Below are positions 1 to 11,107 of a stretch of 64,000 nt of DNA, one piece after another. A program made the position numbers and the translations under genes. Position 1 is the first letter of the stretch. Every line of letters starts with the position of its first letter. Below the pieces are notes generated by a model. It was given only the letters and a program-made list of their open reading frames with translations, searched no databases and was not told the origin of the DNA. Source of the stretch: Corylus avellana (taxonomy: Eukaryota; Streptophyta; Magnoliopsida; Fagales; Betulaceae); the NCBI RefSeq assembly GCF_901000735.1, contig NC_081548.1:14453177-14517176 (forward strand), read 5' to 3'.

Positions 1-2881
1 TATACCGTTTGTGGAGTATCTAAGTGGAAGGATGAAATTCATTTGGATGAGGATGGTAAACCCATATCATCGACTAAGAAACGCCTGGTCAAGGTGTTGC
101 GGTGGTTTTCACTCATATCATGACTACAAAGACTGTTTATGTCAGAGCATACTGTCCCTATATGAGGTGGCATGCAAAAGGCCGAACTAAGGATGGTGTA
201 TTGAGGCATCTGGCTGATGGTGAAGCATGGAGGGCATTCGACAATTTACATCCAGACTTCTCAGTGGACTGTAGGAACGTCAGGCTTGGACTAACCTTGG
301 AAGGATTTAATCCATTTGGGAACATGGGCACATCCCACAGTACTTGGCCTGTAATGCTTGTATCGTACAACTTGCCTCATTGGACGTACATGAAACAAAC
401 GTCATTTATACTATCCCTGATAATCTCGGACCCAAAGTCACTTGGAATGGATATAAATGTCTACCTTCGACCCTTAATTGAGGAGTTACAGGAACTATGG
501 ACTGTAGGTGTATGCACATTTGACATTTTCAAGAAAAAGAACTTTATGTTGCAAGCGCAATTGATGTAGACAATTAATGACTTCCCGGCATACGCAGATT
601 TGTCCAAGTGGCATAACAGGGGTGAGAAGGCATGTCCCTGCTGTATACACTTGACAAAGTCCAGAAGGTTAAAACACAGCAAGAAATCTTGTTATATGGG
701 GCACAGGCGATACTTGCCCATGGATCATCCGTGAAGGAGGAATAGAAGAACATTTGACGGCAAGCAAGAACTAGAATGTGCCCCCAATGTGCTAAGTGGA
801 GATGAAATCCTTAGACAATTAGAAGATATGGCATTTGGGGATGAGAATGCCGGTAAGGCAAAGACGAATAATAAGAAAAAAGACAAGAAATGGAAGAAGA
901 GTGGGCCTACAGAAATAGGAGGCGGGACTGCTAACGTATTGTGGAAGAAGAAAAGTGTTTTCTTTAGGTTGCCGTATTGGAAAGATAATTTATTGCAGCA
1001 CAACCTTGATGTCATGCACATTGAGAAAAATGTGATGGACAACATACTTGGCACAATACTGGACATTCCAAGAAAAATGAAGGACAACCTCTAAGCCTGC
1101 ACAGACTTATAAGAAATGGGGTTGAGACATACACTTCATCCATACACAGGAGAGGATGGTCAAACATATATGCCCTCAGCTTCCCACACGATGTCGAAGG
1201 ACGAGAAAACACATGTTTTGAAAGTGCTTTGAAATGTAAGGGTGCCAGACAGATATGCCTCAAACATTTCCCGATGTGTACGACTTAGTGATCGTATGAT
1301 ATCCGGTTTAAAGAGCCATGACAGTCACGTCATTATGCAACAACTTCTCTCTATTTCATTGCGTGGATCACTACCAGGTAACGTGGTTAGACCACTTGTC
1401 GGGATGTCTGCATTTTTCAGGGGCCTATGTTCAACGTCATTGACACAAGAGGATATGGACCGACTAGAGGGTGACATTTGTATCACATTGTGCCAGATGG
1501 AACAGGTCTTCCCCCCAGTTTTTTTACCATAATGGTTCACTTTATCGTGCATCTTGTCCGTGAATGCCAACTTGATAGACCGGTACAGAATAGGTGGATG
1601 TATCCGGTAGAGAGGTAAAATAACTTTACGATTATTCATCAATTTATTTTCCCTCCATTATAAAACCGTCAATAACTGTAACAAATGAATTATGTTCATA
1701 TGTAAGAGCCTTGGGGGGTTCAAATCTAATGTGCGCAATAAAGTGACTCCTGAGGGTTGCATTGCGGAGGGCTACATAGCAACTGAGTTGGTGGCATTCT
1801 ACTCGAGGTATTTAGACAATGCAGCAACATTTCACAGCAGGGCTCAAAGAAACCCGGATGGTTCAAAGGGGGTGGGAACACGAGTTATCCACGACCGTGT
1901 CACATTGACACAAATTCACCAATACATTATGTTTAACTCGGATGAGTTCCTTCAACTACGGACGTAAGTCGTGTTAGTAGTCTATGCAACTTCAATATTA
2001 CCTTGTACCCTTAGTTGTGAATTATAATAGAACTAATTTCGTATTGTAGGGTGCACATGGATACACTTAGGCGATCATGCGATAGGGGGTGAATGATAGA
2101 GGATCAATTGGAAACTCAACATCATGAGCTATTTTGCGATTGGTACCGTCACTACGTAAGACTACCGTGATGTTTAACTATTATAATCCGATTATATTTA
2201 CTTATGGTTCATAACAACTAACAAAACTAACTTCTTTATGGTCAGTTTTATGTAATATAGTCGCAGGTGAATCGAATGGACGATTGACGCACGAAGAAAA
2301 TAGGTGACAAACAGGTAATGCATTGTAGAGGGCCGAAGGAAGCAACTACTAGATATAATAGATATGTGGTTAACGGGAAGCTGTTTTGCACTCTTGCATT
2401 CGATGCCAGAAAGAAGACGCAGAATAGCGGCATGTGAGTGTTGACTGTTGATGGCGAAACGTACTATGGGAAGTTAACGGAAGCAATTGAGGTGGAGTAC
2501 TTTGACAGGACCGAGTACGTTCTGTTCGAGTACGATTGGGCGGACAACACGAGGGACAGGGGGTACAAGGTAGACGAGTATGGCATGATGGTTGTCAACT
2601 TAAAAAACCTTGTCCACCGGGGCCAGCAAATTACTGATAAGCCGTATGTGCTAACGTCATAAGTTGACCAAGTCTTTTACGTCGAAGATGAAAGGGACCC
2701 TGATTGGGCTTGTGTTGTAAGGACTAAACTTAGAAACATATACGATGTTGGTCAGGGTGAAGGTCCTGATGATGAATGTGCCAACTATCACGAGTGTGAG
2801 CCGCTCTTATTGACCAGCAATAATGAAGTGGATCTGCAGGACGACATTGACTATGTTCGGCAAGACTTAGATCCAATATAA
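1..2881 (+). pseudogene. CACTA tnp2-type transposase pseudogene, copy A (5' missing)
   Basis: Transposes the CACTA element in autonomous family members. The reading starts inside the tnp2 core: the 102-569 frame carries the MRWHAKGRTKDG, HLADGEAW, NVRLGL, FNPFGNM and TSHSTWPVMLV blocks typical of Transposase family tnp2. At 789-1094 comes LDVMHIEKNVMDNILGT, at 1242-1532 and 1692-1967 the DUF4218 segments, and at 2438-2662 a DUF4216 segment (EYVLFEYDWAD). The frame probably ends at TAA 2879-2881. A donor-like GTAAAA near 1613 fits an intron. Stops such as TGA near 120 and several frame changes make it non-functional. The same lesions occur in copy B, so they predate the duplication or the two copies are alleles. 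Confidence 0.88.
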
Positions 2882-3036
2882 TCGTATGTGGTTAAAAAAA
2901 ATAAAATTATATATGTAGTTCACATTAAATGACTTGTTTTCTGTTATTTCTTTGTACATTGATTGGTAATTGTGGTGCATATTTTATCTATTGTATATAT
3001 AATTAATTGGGTGTGTGATGTGTTTCACAGGTTGAT

Positions 3037-4941
3037 ATGAGTACTAGGGGGAAGAGTAGACGATGGAGGTCCCCACAGGTAGACGACTAGGGGTATAGAC
3101 CAGTACTTCCAAAGCATGTGGAAGGGTCACAGTACTATCAGTCTCAGTCGGTTCCATACGACAAGGAGCAAGAGTATCATCCGCCTACTCCGTTGCCTAC
3201 GATGAGCGAGTTAGGGGTGTGTTCACATGGCCATGTAGAGTGGTTATTCCTCCACGTGGAGAACACCGATTTGAACTACAGTGAGCCATCACAACCGGAT
3301 GACAGTGAGACACAGTACTATTCGGAGGACAGGGATGATGGGACAGGTGTCATGCATGACTCGCAACTCGATGACCCTTCAAAAGTGTTGGGCAGTCGCC
3401 AGCTCCGAACAATAAGTAAGTATTTATGCTTCAAATACCAATATTGAATACGTATATAATTTATGTAGTTAATATTGAATTCCAAATAGTTAACATTTGC
3501 AAGTATTAATGTGTTAGGCATCGGGTGATATGGGCGCACCCATATTCAGGTGGTGACCATCCCACCATCGAACAAGACGTGGGATGTCCCCACCGGGCAA
3601 AAGGTCGTGTGCAGGTGGACTTCTACATCCCACCTGAGTACAATCTCGAGGCGAGTAAAAGGGACTCGTTCAGAGATATGGGCGTGAAGCTGAAGAGTTG
3701 GAGACACTCTATGAAAGACGCATTAAAAATTCAGCAGGGCGATACTCCTGACACAGTGAAGGCGAGAATGGGTCAAGACGTCGTTTCGTAATACAATGCC
3801 GGCGACTTGGATGTGTTGTTGGATAAATTGTACGACCCGAAGAATTATCAAGTAGGTCACGAGTATAGTTTCATTAATTGTACTTGTGTTAGGGCTGGCA
3901 TTTTAAGGGTGGCATTTGTGTAGGAGTATGCTGCCTACATGAAGGCATTGCGAGCTACAAACAACACACCTCACTGCATCAGGTCAATGAGCTTTGCTAG
4001 GGAGACACATGAAGATGTATTTGTCTTATTTACCACATATATATATATACCATATGTTTATGTTTTTTTTTTTTATGATTTTTTTTTTCTACACAGACCT
4101 TATCTTTGGGCACTACTCCGACTCGAGCGCAAGCTTACATCTCGACACTAACGAAGAAGGATGGTGACTATCCAAATGAAGTGGTCAGGGAGAAATGTGT
4201 AAGTACTCACCGATATATATTTTGATAAATTATTTGTGATTAACCTTCCTTATTTGAGATACTAACTTGTTATTTAACGTACTGGAGAGGATGAAAGAAT
4301 GGATACCCACTGACCCGACATTGACGTCGAGTGTGACTGAAGGGACGGTATGGTGGACATCTAATGACGCGTATGCTCAGGCGCACAGAAATACGCCTGA
4401 GTACACTGGCAGGGTCTAACAGGTGGGTCCGAATGTTTTACAGGTGCGGGGCAGCATACATTCGTACTATACACCATCCCAAGCACGGTCTCAGAATCTT
4501 AGGAGCTCCTCGTTCTCATAGATGACAGATAGGATTAGAGAACTTGAAGAGGAGCGGACAGAACAAAGACGTGCGATGGATGAGATGACCAAACAGATTG
4601 AAGAACAAAAAGCCCAAATAGCAGAGAAAGATACCATCTTTGATGCCCGTTTCCGCCAGCTTGAGTCCATGCTCGCGTCGACCTTTGGATCTGCACCCCA
4701 CAGAGGTAATGATATATTTTGTGTTGTTTTTCTTATTCTTCGGTTAACACGACTATATGTAGTATTGATCACTTGAACTGTTAGAAACCCCTATTCTTCA
4801 CAAAAGTCCCAGTTAGCAACGCTTTGTTACCGTGGTTCATTTTAGAACTAACATATATTTGCATCACTATATATTTGTGTTTTGAATTTTTTTTATTGAT
4901 TATCATTGGTTCACAACTCATTTGTAGGTAATGCAGATTAA
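3037..4941 (+). pseudogene. Second CACTA gene (Transposase_24-like / coiled coil), copy A
   Basis: A second gene follows the transposase by about 150 bp, the usual order in plant CACTA elements. It opens MSTRGKSRR at 3037 and continues in pieces: an acidic Ser/Gln/Tyr-rich stretch (3118-3414), a segment at 3525-3791 with LKSWRHSMKDALK and DTPDTVKARMGQDV that resembles PF03004, and a Glu/Gln/Arg-rich coiled coil at 4522-4700. The last exon joins across a GT-AG intron (donor 4706, acceptor ending 4927) and ends GNAD at TAA 4939-4941. TnpA-like proteins of this kind bind subterminal repeats. In-frame stops near 3090 and 3789 suggest decay, although the first may be removed by splicing. Confidence 0.65.
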
Positions 4942-5245
4942 GCGTTGGGGGATGACTATGTTGACTTGGGCTGAGCACGTCGTTTCTCATCACTGTTTGT
5001 GAAGTTTTATATATATTTTGTTACTATTTGTTGATGTATATAGTTAGATCAAACTATATGTTTGTTGAGACTAATTGAAACTTATTTGTAGCAGATAGAA
5101 CATAGATAGTTTTATTGTATATTTGTTTTGCCTTGTGTTGGAACATATTTTCGATGTATATATTTGTTTTGTTATGTGTTATGTTGGAACGTAGTATATG
5201 TGTTGAAATTTTGTTTAATTAATTTGTGTTAGAATTTCATATGCA

Positions 5246-5580
5246 TTGAATATATTGGAAATTGGATACGTATTGGATATTGGATATATATTGGATATTG
5301 TATTGGATATGAATTGGATATTGTATATTGGATATGTATTGGATATTCGAATTGTATTGGATATTGGAATTGTATTTGGAAATTGGAATTGTATTTGTAT
5401 ATTGGAATTGTATTTGGATATTGGAATTGGAATTGTATTTGGATATTGGAATTGGAATTGGAATTGTATTTGGATATTGGAATTAGAGTTGGAATTGTAT
5501 TGGATATTGAATGTATATTTGATATTGGATATATTGGATATATATTGAATGTATTGGATATATATTGAATGTGTTGGATA
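5246..5580 (+). repeat. ATTGGATATTGGAATTGTAT-type tandem array, copy A
   Basis: About 335 bp are made almost wholly of short units of the form TTGGATA and TTGGAATTGTA in varying order. The array lies after the last CACTA gene and before the subterminal repeats. Copy B (24128-24475) has a different internal arrangement: copy A has longer runs of GGAATT units and copy B an extra TGTATTTGGATATTGGAA-type step. This is the most variable part of the 8.8 kb block. The long frames in it (repeats of LDIG and WNC) come from the repeat itself. Confidence 0.9.
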
Positions 5581-5644
5581 TCAGGTTAATACGTAAATTT
5601 GAGTATAAACCTAAATAATACAGAAAATATTTAATTGAAAAAAA

Positions 5645-5933
5645 AAAGATTTTTGACGTGTCAAATGGAGTGACACGTCAAAAAATTTCTCAAAATTTTT
5701 TTTGACGTGGCAAAAGTAAAACGTCAAAATTTTTTTTTTTGACGTTTTAGTCTTTGACACGTCAAAAATTTTTGATGTGGTGAAAATGCCACTTCAAAAA
5801 CTTGGATTTTTTGACACCCCCTTTTAACCGTTAAGATACGTCAAAAGACACACATCAGAAGGGGTTTCTGACGTGTCAATACCATTGACACATTAGAAAC
5901 CCCTAGTCAAAAAGTTACTCAATTTTTGTAGTG
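5645..5933 (+). repeat. CACTA 3' subterminal repeats and terminal inverted repeat, copy A
   Basis: TGACGTGTCA, TGACACGTCA and TGACGTGGCA-like motifs recur in both orientations from 5653 to 5885, the pattern of CACTA subterminal repeats that bind TnpA-like proteins. The element ends with ATTTTTGTAGTG at 5922-5933. The next bases, GAT, are the candidate 3-bp target duplication. I could not find the matching 5' terminus to confirm it. Confidence 0.85.
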
Positions 5934-7214
5934 GATGTATGTTCTATAGTGACCCGCCCGTTAAGGCTGCTCCAGTCACGAAATACCCATTGGATCCAAG
6001 GTCCATATATCACACACACAAACAGTTTGACCATAGAATCAAGTCTATAGAGTAAGCTCATGGCCATTATACCGCATGTACAGGTGTACCATGTCATATA
6101 ATGCATCTTATCAATCAGTTATTAAAGCAGCTACCAAGTTATACAAAATATAAGCATGCTCATATCATATGTATGCTCAGTCACCTGACATATCGCATGT
6201 TTTTAAGAAAAATGTTGGTAAGTATTTACTAGAGAACTCTACGAGGTTCCATCTAATGAAAATGGGTGCTAAAAACCTATGTACCACATATTTGGGCTAA
6301 GGGACGTTTGCCTTGCTCTCTGGGCAAGCGCTCGCTCCCTAGGGCGAGCGTTCAGCTAGAAAGTTAAGGTTCGGCCAGAAGCTCACAAAATGTGTTTTAG
6401 GCTTCTATCTAAAGCTATGGGTTAGTACTTCTCTTTCTAGGCCCTAAATGGACACATCCAAGTGCAAAACGTATTATCATGCAACTTTAAAGGAAACCGG
6501 GGTGGGTTGAAAGCTTTTCTAAATCGTTTTTGGTTTTGTAAGAAATTGGGTACAAGAGTTGTCCAAGGTATATTTTAAAAATGTGTAACACCAACTAAGC
6601 AATAACATCAAACATGAAGATTAAGAAATAAGCTAGAAATTACCTTGAGGATAGCAAGTCCACACCAAAGCTTCCTCCTTCTCTCTCAAAGATCACTCCT
6701 CGCTCTAGGGTTAATATTTTTGATGTTTAGGGAGGCTGAGAGTCGAAGGCATGGCTTATATAGGGGCTTCGAGCTTGCCTTGGTTTGAAAAAGTGAAGAA
6801 TGGGTTAAAATTGACTTTCAGAAATGGCAACGAGCACTCGGGATTTAAGACCCGAGAAGTGGGTCCACAGGTATTATTGAGCGAGCGTTTGGGTACTATT
6901 TACACAATAGGTATAAAGGTTCAGGGGTACGTTTGGGTTTTGCCCAATGGGTTGAAGACTGGTCAGCGAGTGCTCGTGTGGTCCCCAAGCGAGTGCTCAC
7001 ACCTAGGCCAAGAGAGAGTGCTCACGTGGTCCCTAATGAGTGCTTAGCCAGTGAGGGTGGTTTTGGGGTTTTTGCTTCTAAAAGTCTCAAGGGATTTGGA
7101 TTATCTAGAAAAGGTTTAGGTATCTTGGTTTAAGGCTTTGTTTTAAGGGAACATTAACCGATTAAGTAAGAAACCTATGACCTTTTAAAACAGGTGTTTT
7201 GTCGAGGTATTACG
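5934..7214 (-). mobile_element. Long LTR (Gypsy-like), minus strand, cut by the CACTA element, copy A
   Basis: Read on the minus strand this begins CGTAATACCTCGAC at 7214 and carries a promoter-like CCTATATAAGCC near 6759 about 450 bp in, followed by CT- and GA-rich leader sequence. At 5940-6115 it matches, in inverted orientation, 27950-28090 of the plus-strand LTR (shared TATGACATGGTACACC, then GGCCATG.GCTTACT). Spacing from start to TATA box and to this block is nearly equal in both LTRs, so they are relatives. The CACTA end at 5933 interrupts it. Frames at 6751-7133 are LTR sequence and not genes. Confidence 0.6.
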
Positions 7215-7820
7215 AACTTGGACCTAGGATTTTCTTTTTGGAGGTGGAACCGACGCCGATAATGAACGATGACTCAGTCTTTGAAATCGAAGAGGAAATC
7301 GTTGTTAGAGGAAGGCTTAGCCGACTCACTATCGAAGAAATCCAAACTTTCAAAACATAATATGGCTTTTGAGGATTCCTTGCTTTGATTTGCTTTAGTG
7401 TCCTCTTTTGTAACTACTGTGAAAGAGATGTTTGGAAATGTGGTTGAAGGTTGCAGTCGTTATGAAAAAAAAAACAGAAGGAGTAGGAAACTGAAAAAGA
7501 AGAAGAAAAAAGAAAAATAAAAGAGGCCATGTTCCACTATTTTGGCCATTTGTTGGTCCATTATTTGGTTTATTGTTAGTCATGTTGTTGACCCAGACCC
7601 ATATTTTGGCATTTGTGGTGTTGTTTAAAGACCAAGGCTCAGCCTTTGTGGTTTTGTTTAAACGTATGCCTACTTATGGCCTATATAGTTGGCCTTATTT
7701 TCAGCCCATTGTTGGCTTTCATTTTGGCTCATAATTGGCCCTCTTATTGTTGTTTAAGGCGCATATCTGATCACTATCCCCAACTGCGTCTAGTTATTGA
7801 TGTTGACCATTGTCATTTCT
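7215..7820. other. 606-bp segment between two opposed LTRs, copy A
   Basis: No recognised coding domain. It holds an A-rich purine stretch (7464-7520) and several TTGG and GGCC dyads. A short open frame at 7262-7360 (33 codons, strongly acidic then basic) starts MNDDSVFEIEEE; I do not recognise it. The segment may be the internal 3' region or old target DNA of the minus-strand LTR element. Confidence 0.4.
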
Positions 7821-8802
7821 TGTAGTGATCCAAATAATTAACTAAGCTTAGGTAGCTTAGTTAGAAGGTTAATTTGGGCTTTGGGTCACTAGGAATAGCT
7901 TGAAGGACATTTTGAAAATTTTAGACTTTTTGACCGAATGTACGCATAGGGGACTTACGCCTGCAAATAGTACACGGACCTATGCATGGGAGGCCATGCG
8001 GCCGTACACCTATAAATAGTATACAGACGTACGCATGGGGGACCACGCGGACGTATGCCTGCAAATAGTACGCGGATGTACGCATGGGGGACCACCCGGA
8101 CGTACACTGACTTTTGGTTTGACCACTGGTTAATGCTTATACTTACGATGCAGCCTTTGGTCCGCTAAGTAAATAGTACGTGGACGTATGCCCCTATAGT
8201 ACCGTACGTACTCTACTTTACATAACACCTCCTGCAGCGCCCACAGCTTTTCCCACCTATAAGTACTCCACCCCTACACACCCATTTACCCTCCATTTTC
8301 GCCCCTGAGCCCTTTGGAACCCCTGTGTGAGTGTTTGGTGAATGTGGTGAGTTCTTGGAGAAGAAGATGTGATTCTTGGAGGTTTGGTTTCAAGGAGGCA
8401 ACCTTCTACGCTTAAGTTTTCTCTTTAGTTGTTATATTGCTTTTCTAGACTAGCTTATTTGTTGGTTTGAGCCTCTAGCTAGGTTATGCCTTTAGTCTTT
8501 GTTTAAGTTTGGTTTAGCGTTTCACCTTTGTTGAACAAATTTTCTTATGCATGGAGGTATCATTTTGAGATAGGAGGTCCTAGGAATCCTTTTTGGTAGC
8601 TTTATAACAAGTTTGGGAGGATAGGAGGACGTATGGAACAAATGAGGTTCTACCTGAACCTTCAGGGTGTCCGTATGGCCTTGAGCCCGGACGTATGACC
8701 CAAAGCATTCTAAGGAACGCCACTTTGACTAGTTGTCCAATAGCCTCTATTTTCATGTTGTAGGTTCATTTTAGTTAGACTCAAAACTAATGATAGGTCT
8801 TT
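7821..8802 (+). mobile_element. 5' part of long plus-strand LTR, copy A, cut by N gap
   Basis: Starts TGTAGTGATCC at 7821 and matches 26710-27691, where the LTR continues to 28875. It contains four diverged units of about 55 bp (7940-8110) built on TACGCATGGGGGACC and TGCCTGCAAATAGTA, then a promoter-like ACCTATAAGTA near 8256. It stops at the 100-N gap in the middle of the LTR, which is not a biological end. Confidence 0.75.
7940..8110 (+). repeat. 55-bp minisatellite inside the LTR, copy A
   Basis: Four imperfect units share CGTACGCATGGGGGACC, GCGGACGTATGCC and TGCAAATAGTAC. They sit upstream of the LTR TATA-like box, where tandem repeats often act as enhancers in LTRs. The same array is at 26829-26999. 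Confidence 0.8.
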
Positions 8803-8902
8803 NNNNNNNNNNNNNNNNNNNNNNNNNNNNNNNNNNNNNNNNNNNNNNNNNNNNNNNNNNNNNNNNNNNNNNNNNNNNNNNNNNNNNNNNNNNNNNNNNN
8901 NN
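8803..8902. other. 100-N assembly gap
   Basis: Exactly 100 N, the usual placeholder for a gap of unknown size. Sequence on the left is copy A of the duplicated block. Sequence on the right does not match what follows the same point in copy B, so the join is a scaffolding decision and not read-through sequence. Confidence 0.98.
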
Positions 8903-8990
8903 TCAACTCTCTCCGGCAGCTCTCTCTCCGGCGCACTCAATTCTCTCCGGTAGCTCGATCTCTCTCCGGCGTACCTCTCTCCGGAATGAG
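8903..8990. repeat. CTCTCTCCGGC tandem repeat next to the gap
   Basis: Six or so units of CTCTCTCCGGC with variable linkers (AGCT, GCACTCAATT, TAGCTCGAT, GTAC). It starts at the gap edge, so its true length is unknown. No gene is visible from 8991 to 9815; that stretch is AT-rich with a CAG trinucleotide run near 9486. Confidence 0.8.
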
Positions 8991-9815
8991 TTTCTCCTAA
9001 ATGCTTGCCTCCCGGACAACATTCACTTTTTCTTTAGGAGTTTGATCACTATTTTTGTTGCTCTTCTAAAAATAGTGTATAATTTTTTTTACCTATTTTC
9101 TTCTTACTCATCTAGTAAATCAAAAACCTTATAATGAGATAATTAATTTAACTATACAAACACAAAATTTGATGAAAAAGATGAAGTAATTACTTACGGG
9201 GCTGGACGGGCTGTCTTCCAAAACTGTTGCTTGTAAGTTGTAAATCTCTGTGTGAGGAAGTGGTCGCATAATTCTACGAATTTAAGGAAAGGATTGGATA
9301 ACAAAAGTGGTGATGCCTAAGAACTACATTCTCATTTTAAAGTGCAAGATGCTTAATTAATGTCGTGTGGTGCCTTGATTTTATTGCTTTCTTTTTTGTC
9401 TCTTTATTTTACTTCATAGAGAAGTCTTGTTTCACTTTACCTCATGGTGAAGGCTTCCAACATTTGGGCATTTTATGAGAGCAAAAGCAGCAGCAGCAGC
9501 TTCGTGTGCGAGAGAAAAAGGAAAAAGAGTGACTTATAATGTCAGAGGCAACGTCTTTTGTGTGAGTGAGAGATACACCATTTTATTCTAGTTCCACGAG
9601 GAGATTTGGGTTGAACGTGGTTTTTTGGGTTTGACTGGTTTATTTGTAAATTTTCTTCAAGTTGTCTATTGTTTTGATAGTAACTTTGTTTTGAGTTGTC
9701 TCTGCCAATAGATATAAGTTACTAAAAATAGCAATTTTGCTGCAAAAAATTATTGAGGATCCGAATCACAGGAAACAAACACACACACACAAAACATATA
9801 TATATATATATATAC

Positions 9816-10026
9816 CTGGTGTTCACCATAATGGTCAAGCAGGCCAATGAGATCACCAACAATATGCATACAAGTGTAGGAACTGGGGCTGATTGGGGAG
9901 TCAGAGCCGCCATAACCTCTCAAATCAGGTGCCACCACATGATACCCCTGGTTAGCCAAGCGGGTTATCTGGTGGCGCCAAGAAAACCAGGTTTCCGGGA
10001 AGCCATGAAGCAGTAGAACAAGTGCT
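9816..10026 (-). pseudogene. Orphan exon of an epoxide-hydrolase-like alpha/beta hydrolase
   Basis: On the minus strand this encodes LVLLLHGFPETWFSWRHQ, then VVAPDLRGYGGSDSP and YTCMHIVGDLIGLLD. These are the oxyanion-hole HGFP motif, the strand before DLRGYG, and the HIVGDL helix of plant soluble epoxide hydrolases (alpha/beta hydrolase fold). It ends at a good donor (CAG then GTATAT at 9815) and begins at a possible acceptor (GCAG before 10026). The nucleophile exon (GHDWGA in the family) would lie toward 8903 but is not visible before the gap, and no first exon is visible upstream. It is either a fragment or one exon of a gene broken by the gap. Confidence 0.75.
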
Positions 10027-10477
10027 CTGCTATGTTTTGAAATTTGATATAAATAATGATGAACCCATTTCCATAATGGTATATATATATATATGAAAAC
10101 AGCCATATTAATTCTAACATGCTTTAATAGAAAAACTAGTATAATAGTTATATATGGAGTGGACAAAAATGTGATTTTAAAATAATTGTAGCTAGAATAA
10201 AAATGTGATTTTTAGTATTAGTCTAGCTAGCTAGTAAGAACATTATACATGAGTGGGTTCCTAAACTGCTTTGGGAATAATTAATTAGCCAAAATACTAC
10301 AAAAAGACTAGTGATAATTGGTATAGGTAGATTTATATACAGCTTTTACACCGTCTTCATCACTGGCACCTTTTAATTATTCATTCTCATTTCTCCACAA
10401 TTTGAATTTGAAATTCTAAAGAATCCACCACAGTTTAGTTAATTAAATGGGTCCCCTAGTTGTAGTCCTATACCTGG

Positions 10478-10479
<2 letters not shown>

Positions 10480-10541
<62 letters not shown>
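10480..10541. repeat. (CT)n(AT)n compound microsatellite
   Basis: An uninterrupted CT run passes directly into a run of AT. The segment from 10027 to 10640 otherwise shows no gene. Confidence 0.95.
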
Positions 10542-10542
<1 letters not shown>

Positions 10543-10639
10543 TAGTAATGTGGGTGGGTAGTTGGCATTTACCCATAGACTTAAGGGTGCTTCACAACTT
10601 TTGATAGATCGAAGACAATTCAAAAATGATGCAGGTTCA

Positions 10640-11107
10640 TTTGATTCTTATTTTAAATTTCAAAATATTAAAGGACTATACAATGATAATCTGAGATTCA
10701 TCTGAAAACAGATCGTGAGGAACAAAATTTTCAGAAAATCATGTGGGAAGTTCGTACGAGAGTGCTGGGAATGGGTAGATTCAAAAGAAGCCAAGAGAAT
10801 GCAGACCTTTGTCGGAACTAGAATCTTAAGGAAGACATTTTGGTATAAGGGATGTTTTCTGGTTTTTTCTAGTTTAGTTTATGCAGTATGTGGAAACTTT
10901 TGTTTTGGGGTGTTTGGTGTTTGTTTTAGAAAGTGTTGTTGGATTGAGTTTTTTATTTTTTATTTTTTTTTGTGTGTCTGTGTTTATTAGTGTTTGATTT
11001 TTGTTTCTTGATATTGTTGGTTGTATCTTTGTTGTTCAGCGTTTGCTGGATAGTTTGTAATGTGTTTGGGTGCTAATAAAGTTCCTATTCATTAAAAAAA
11101 AAAAAAA
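10640..11107 (+). mobile_element. 5'-truncated LINE 3' end with poly(A)
   Basis: The frame beginning near 10700 reads TDREEQNFQKIMWEVRTRV, LGMGRF and RSQENADLCRN, then a stop and NL. This is the usual C-terminal end of plant L1-type ORF2 proteins; the stop stands where the family has Trp (TGG to TAG). A T/G-rich 3' untranslated region follows with AATAAA-like GCTAATAAAGTTCC and a 14-A tail at about 11094-11107. The tail and 5' truncation fit target-primed reverse transcription. I could not fix the target duplication. Confidence 0.75.

Larger units (their letters stand above)
1..5933 (+). mobile_element. CACTA (En/Spm) transposon, copy A, 5' truncated by window
   Basis: The region encodes remnants of the plant CACTA transposase (tnp2 family, then DUF4218 and DUF4216 segments) followed by a second gene with a Transposase_24-like segment and a coiled coil. 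After these come a tandem array (5246-5580) and subterminal repeats built on TGACGTGTCA-type motifs (5645-5900). The 3' terminus reads ATTTTTGTAGTG and ends at 5933, the reverse complement of a CACTACAAAAAT terminus. DNA after 5933 is LTR-like and unrelated, which supports that end. The 5' terminus lies outside the window in this copy. Confidence 0.9.
1..8802. repeat. Copy A of an 8.8 kb duplicated block
   Basis: This stretch matches 18877-27691 base for base apart from about a dozen substitutions and a few length changes in an AT microsatellite, T runs and one tandem array. The coordinate offset moves from 18876 at the left to 18882 and then 18889 after those indels. The left limit is the window start and the right limit is the 100-N gap, so neither end is a natural boundary. 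It contains the body and 3' end of a CACTA element, part of a minus-strand LTR and the first part of a plus-strand LTR. It may be a recent duplication or the second allele placed in tandem by the assembler. Confidence 0.95.

Noticed and set aside
725..1087. 120-codon minus-strand frame, also at 19601-19963
   Set aside because: Antisense to the DUF4218 region of the CACTA transposase, whose plus-strand wording is clearly recognisable.
5246..5568. Open frames of 84-109 codons rich in LDIG, GYW and WNC
   Set aside because: They are translations of the TTGGATA/GGAATTG tandem array; several frames are open at once and the sequence differs between copies.
6751..7133. Frames of 66-98 codons in the minus-strand LTR (also 25640-26022)
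   Set aside because: No protein similarity; the sequence has LTR promoter and leader features on the other strand, and the two frames overlap.
6574..7214. TGTAACACC to GGTATTACG as a complete 641-bp LTR
   Set aside because: Comparison with the plus-strand LTR shows homology continuing beyond 6574 to 5934, so TGTAACACC is inside a longer LTR.
9753..10016. 87-codon plus-strand frame
   Set aside because: Antisense to the epoxide-hydrolase-like exon, which has the recognisable motifs and splice donor.
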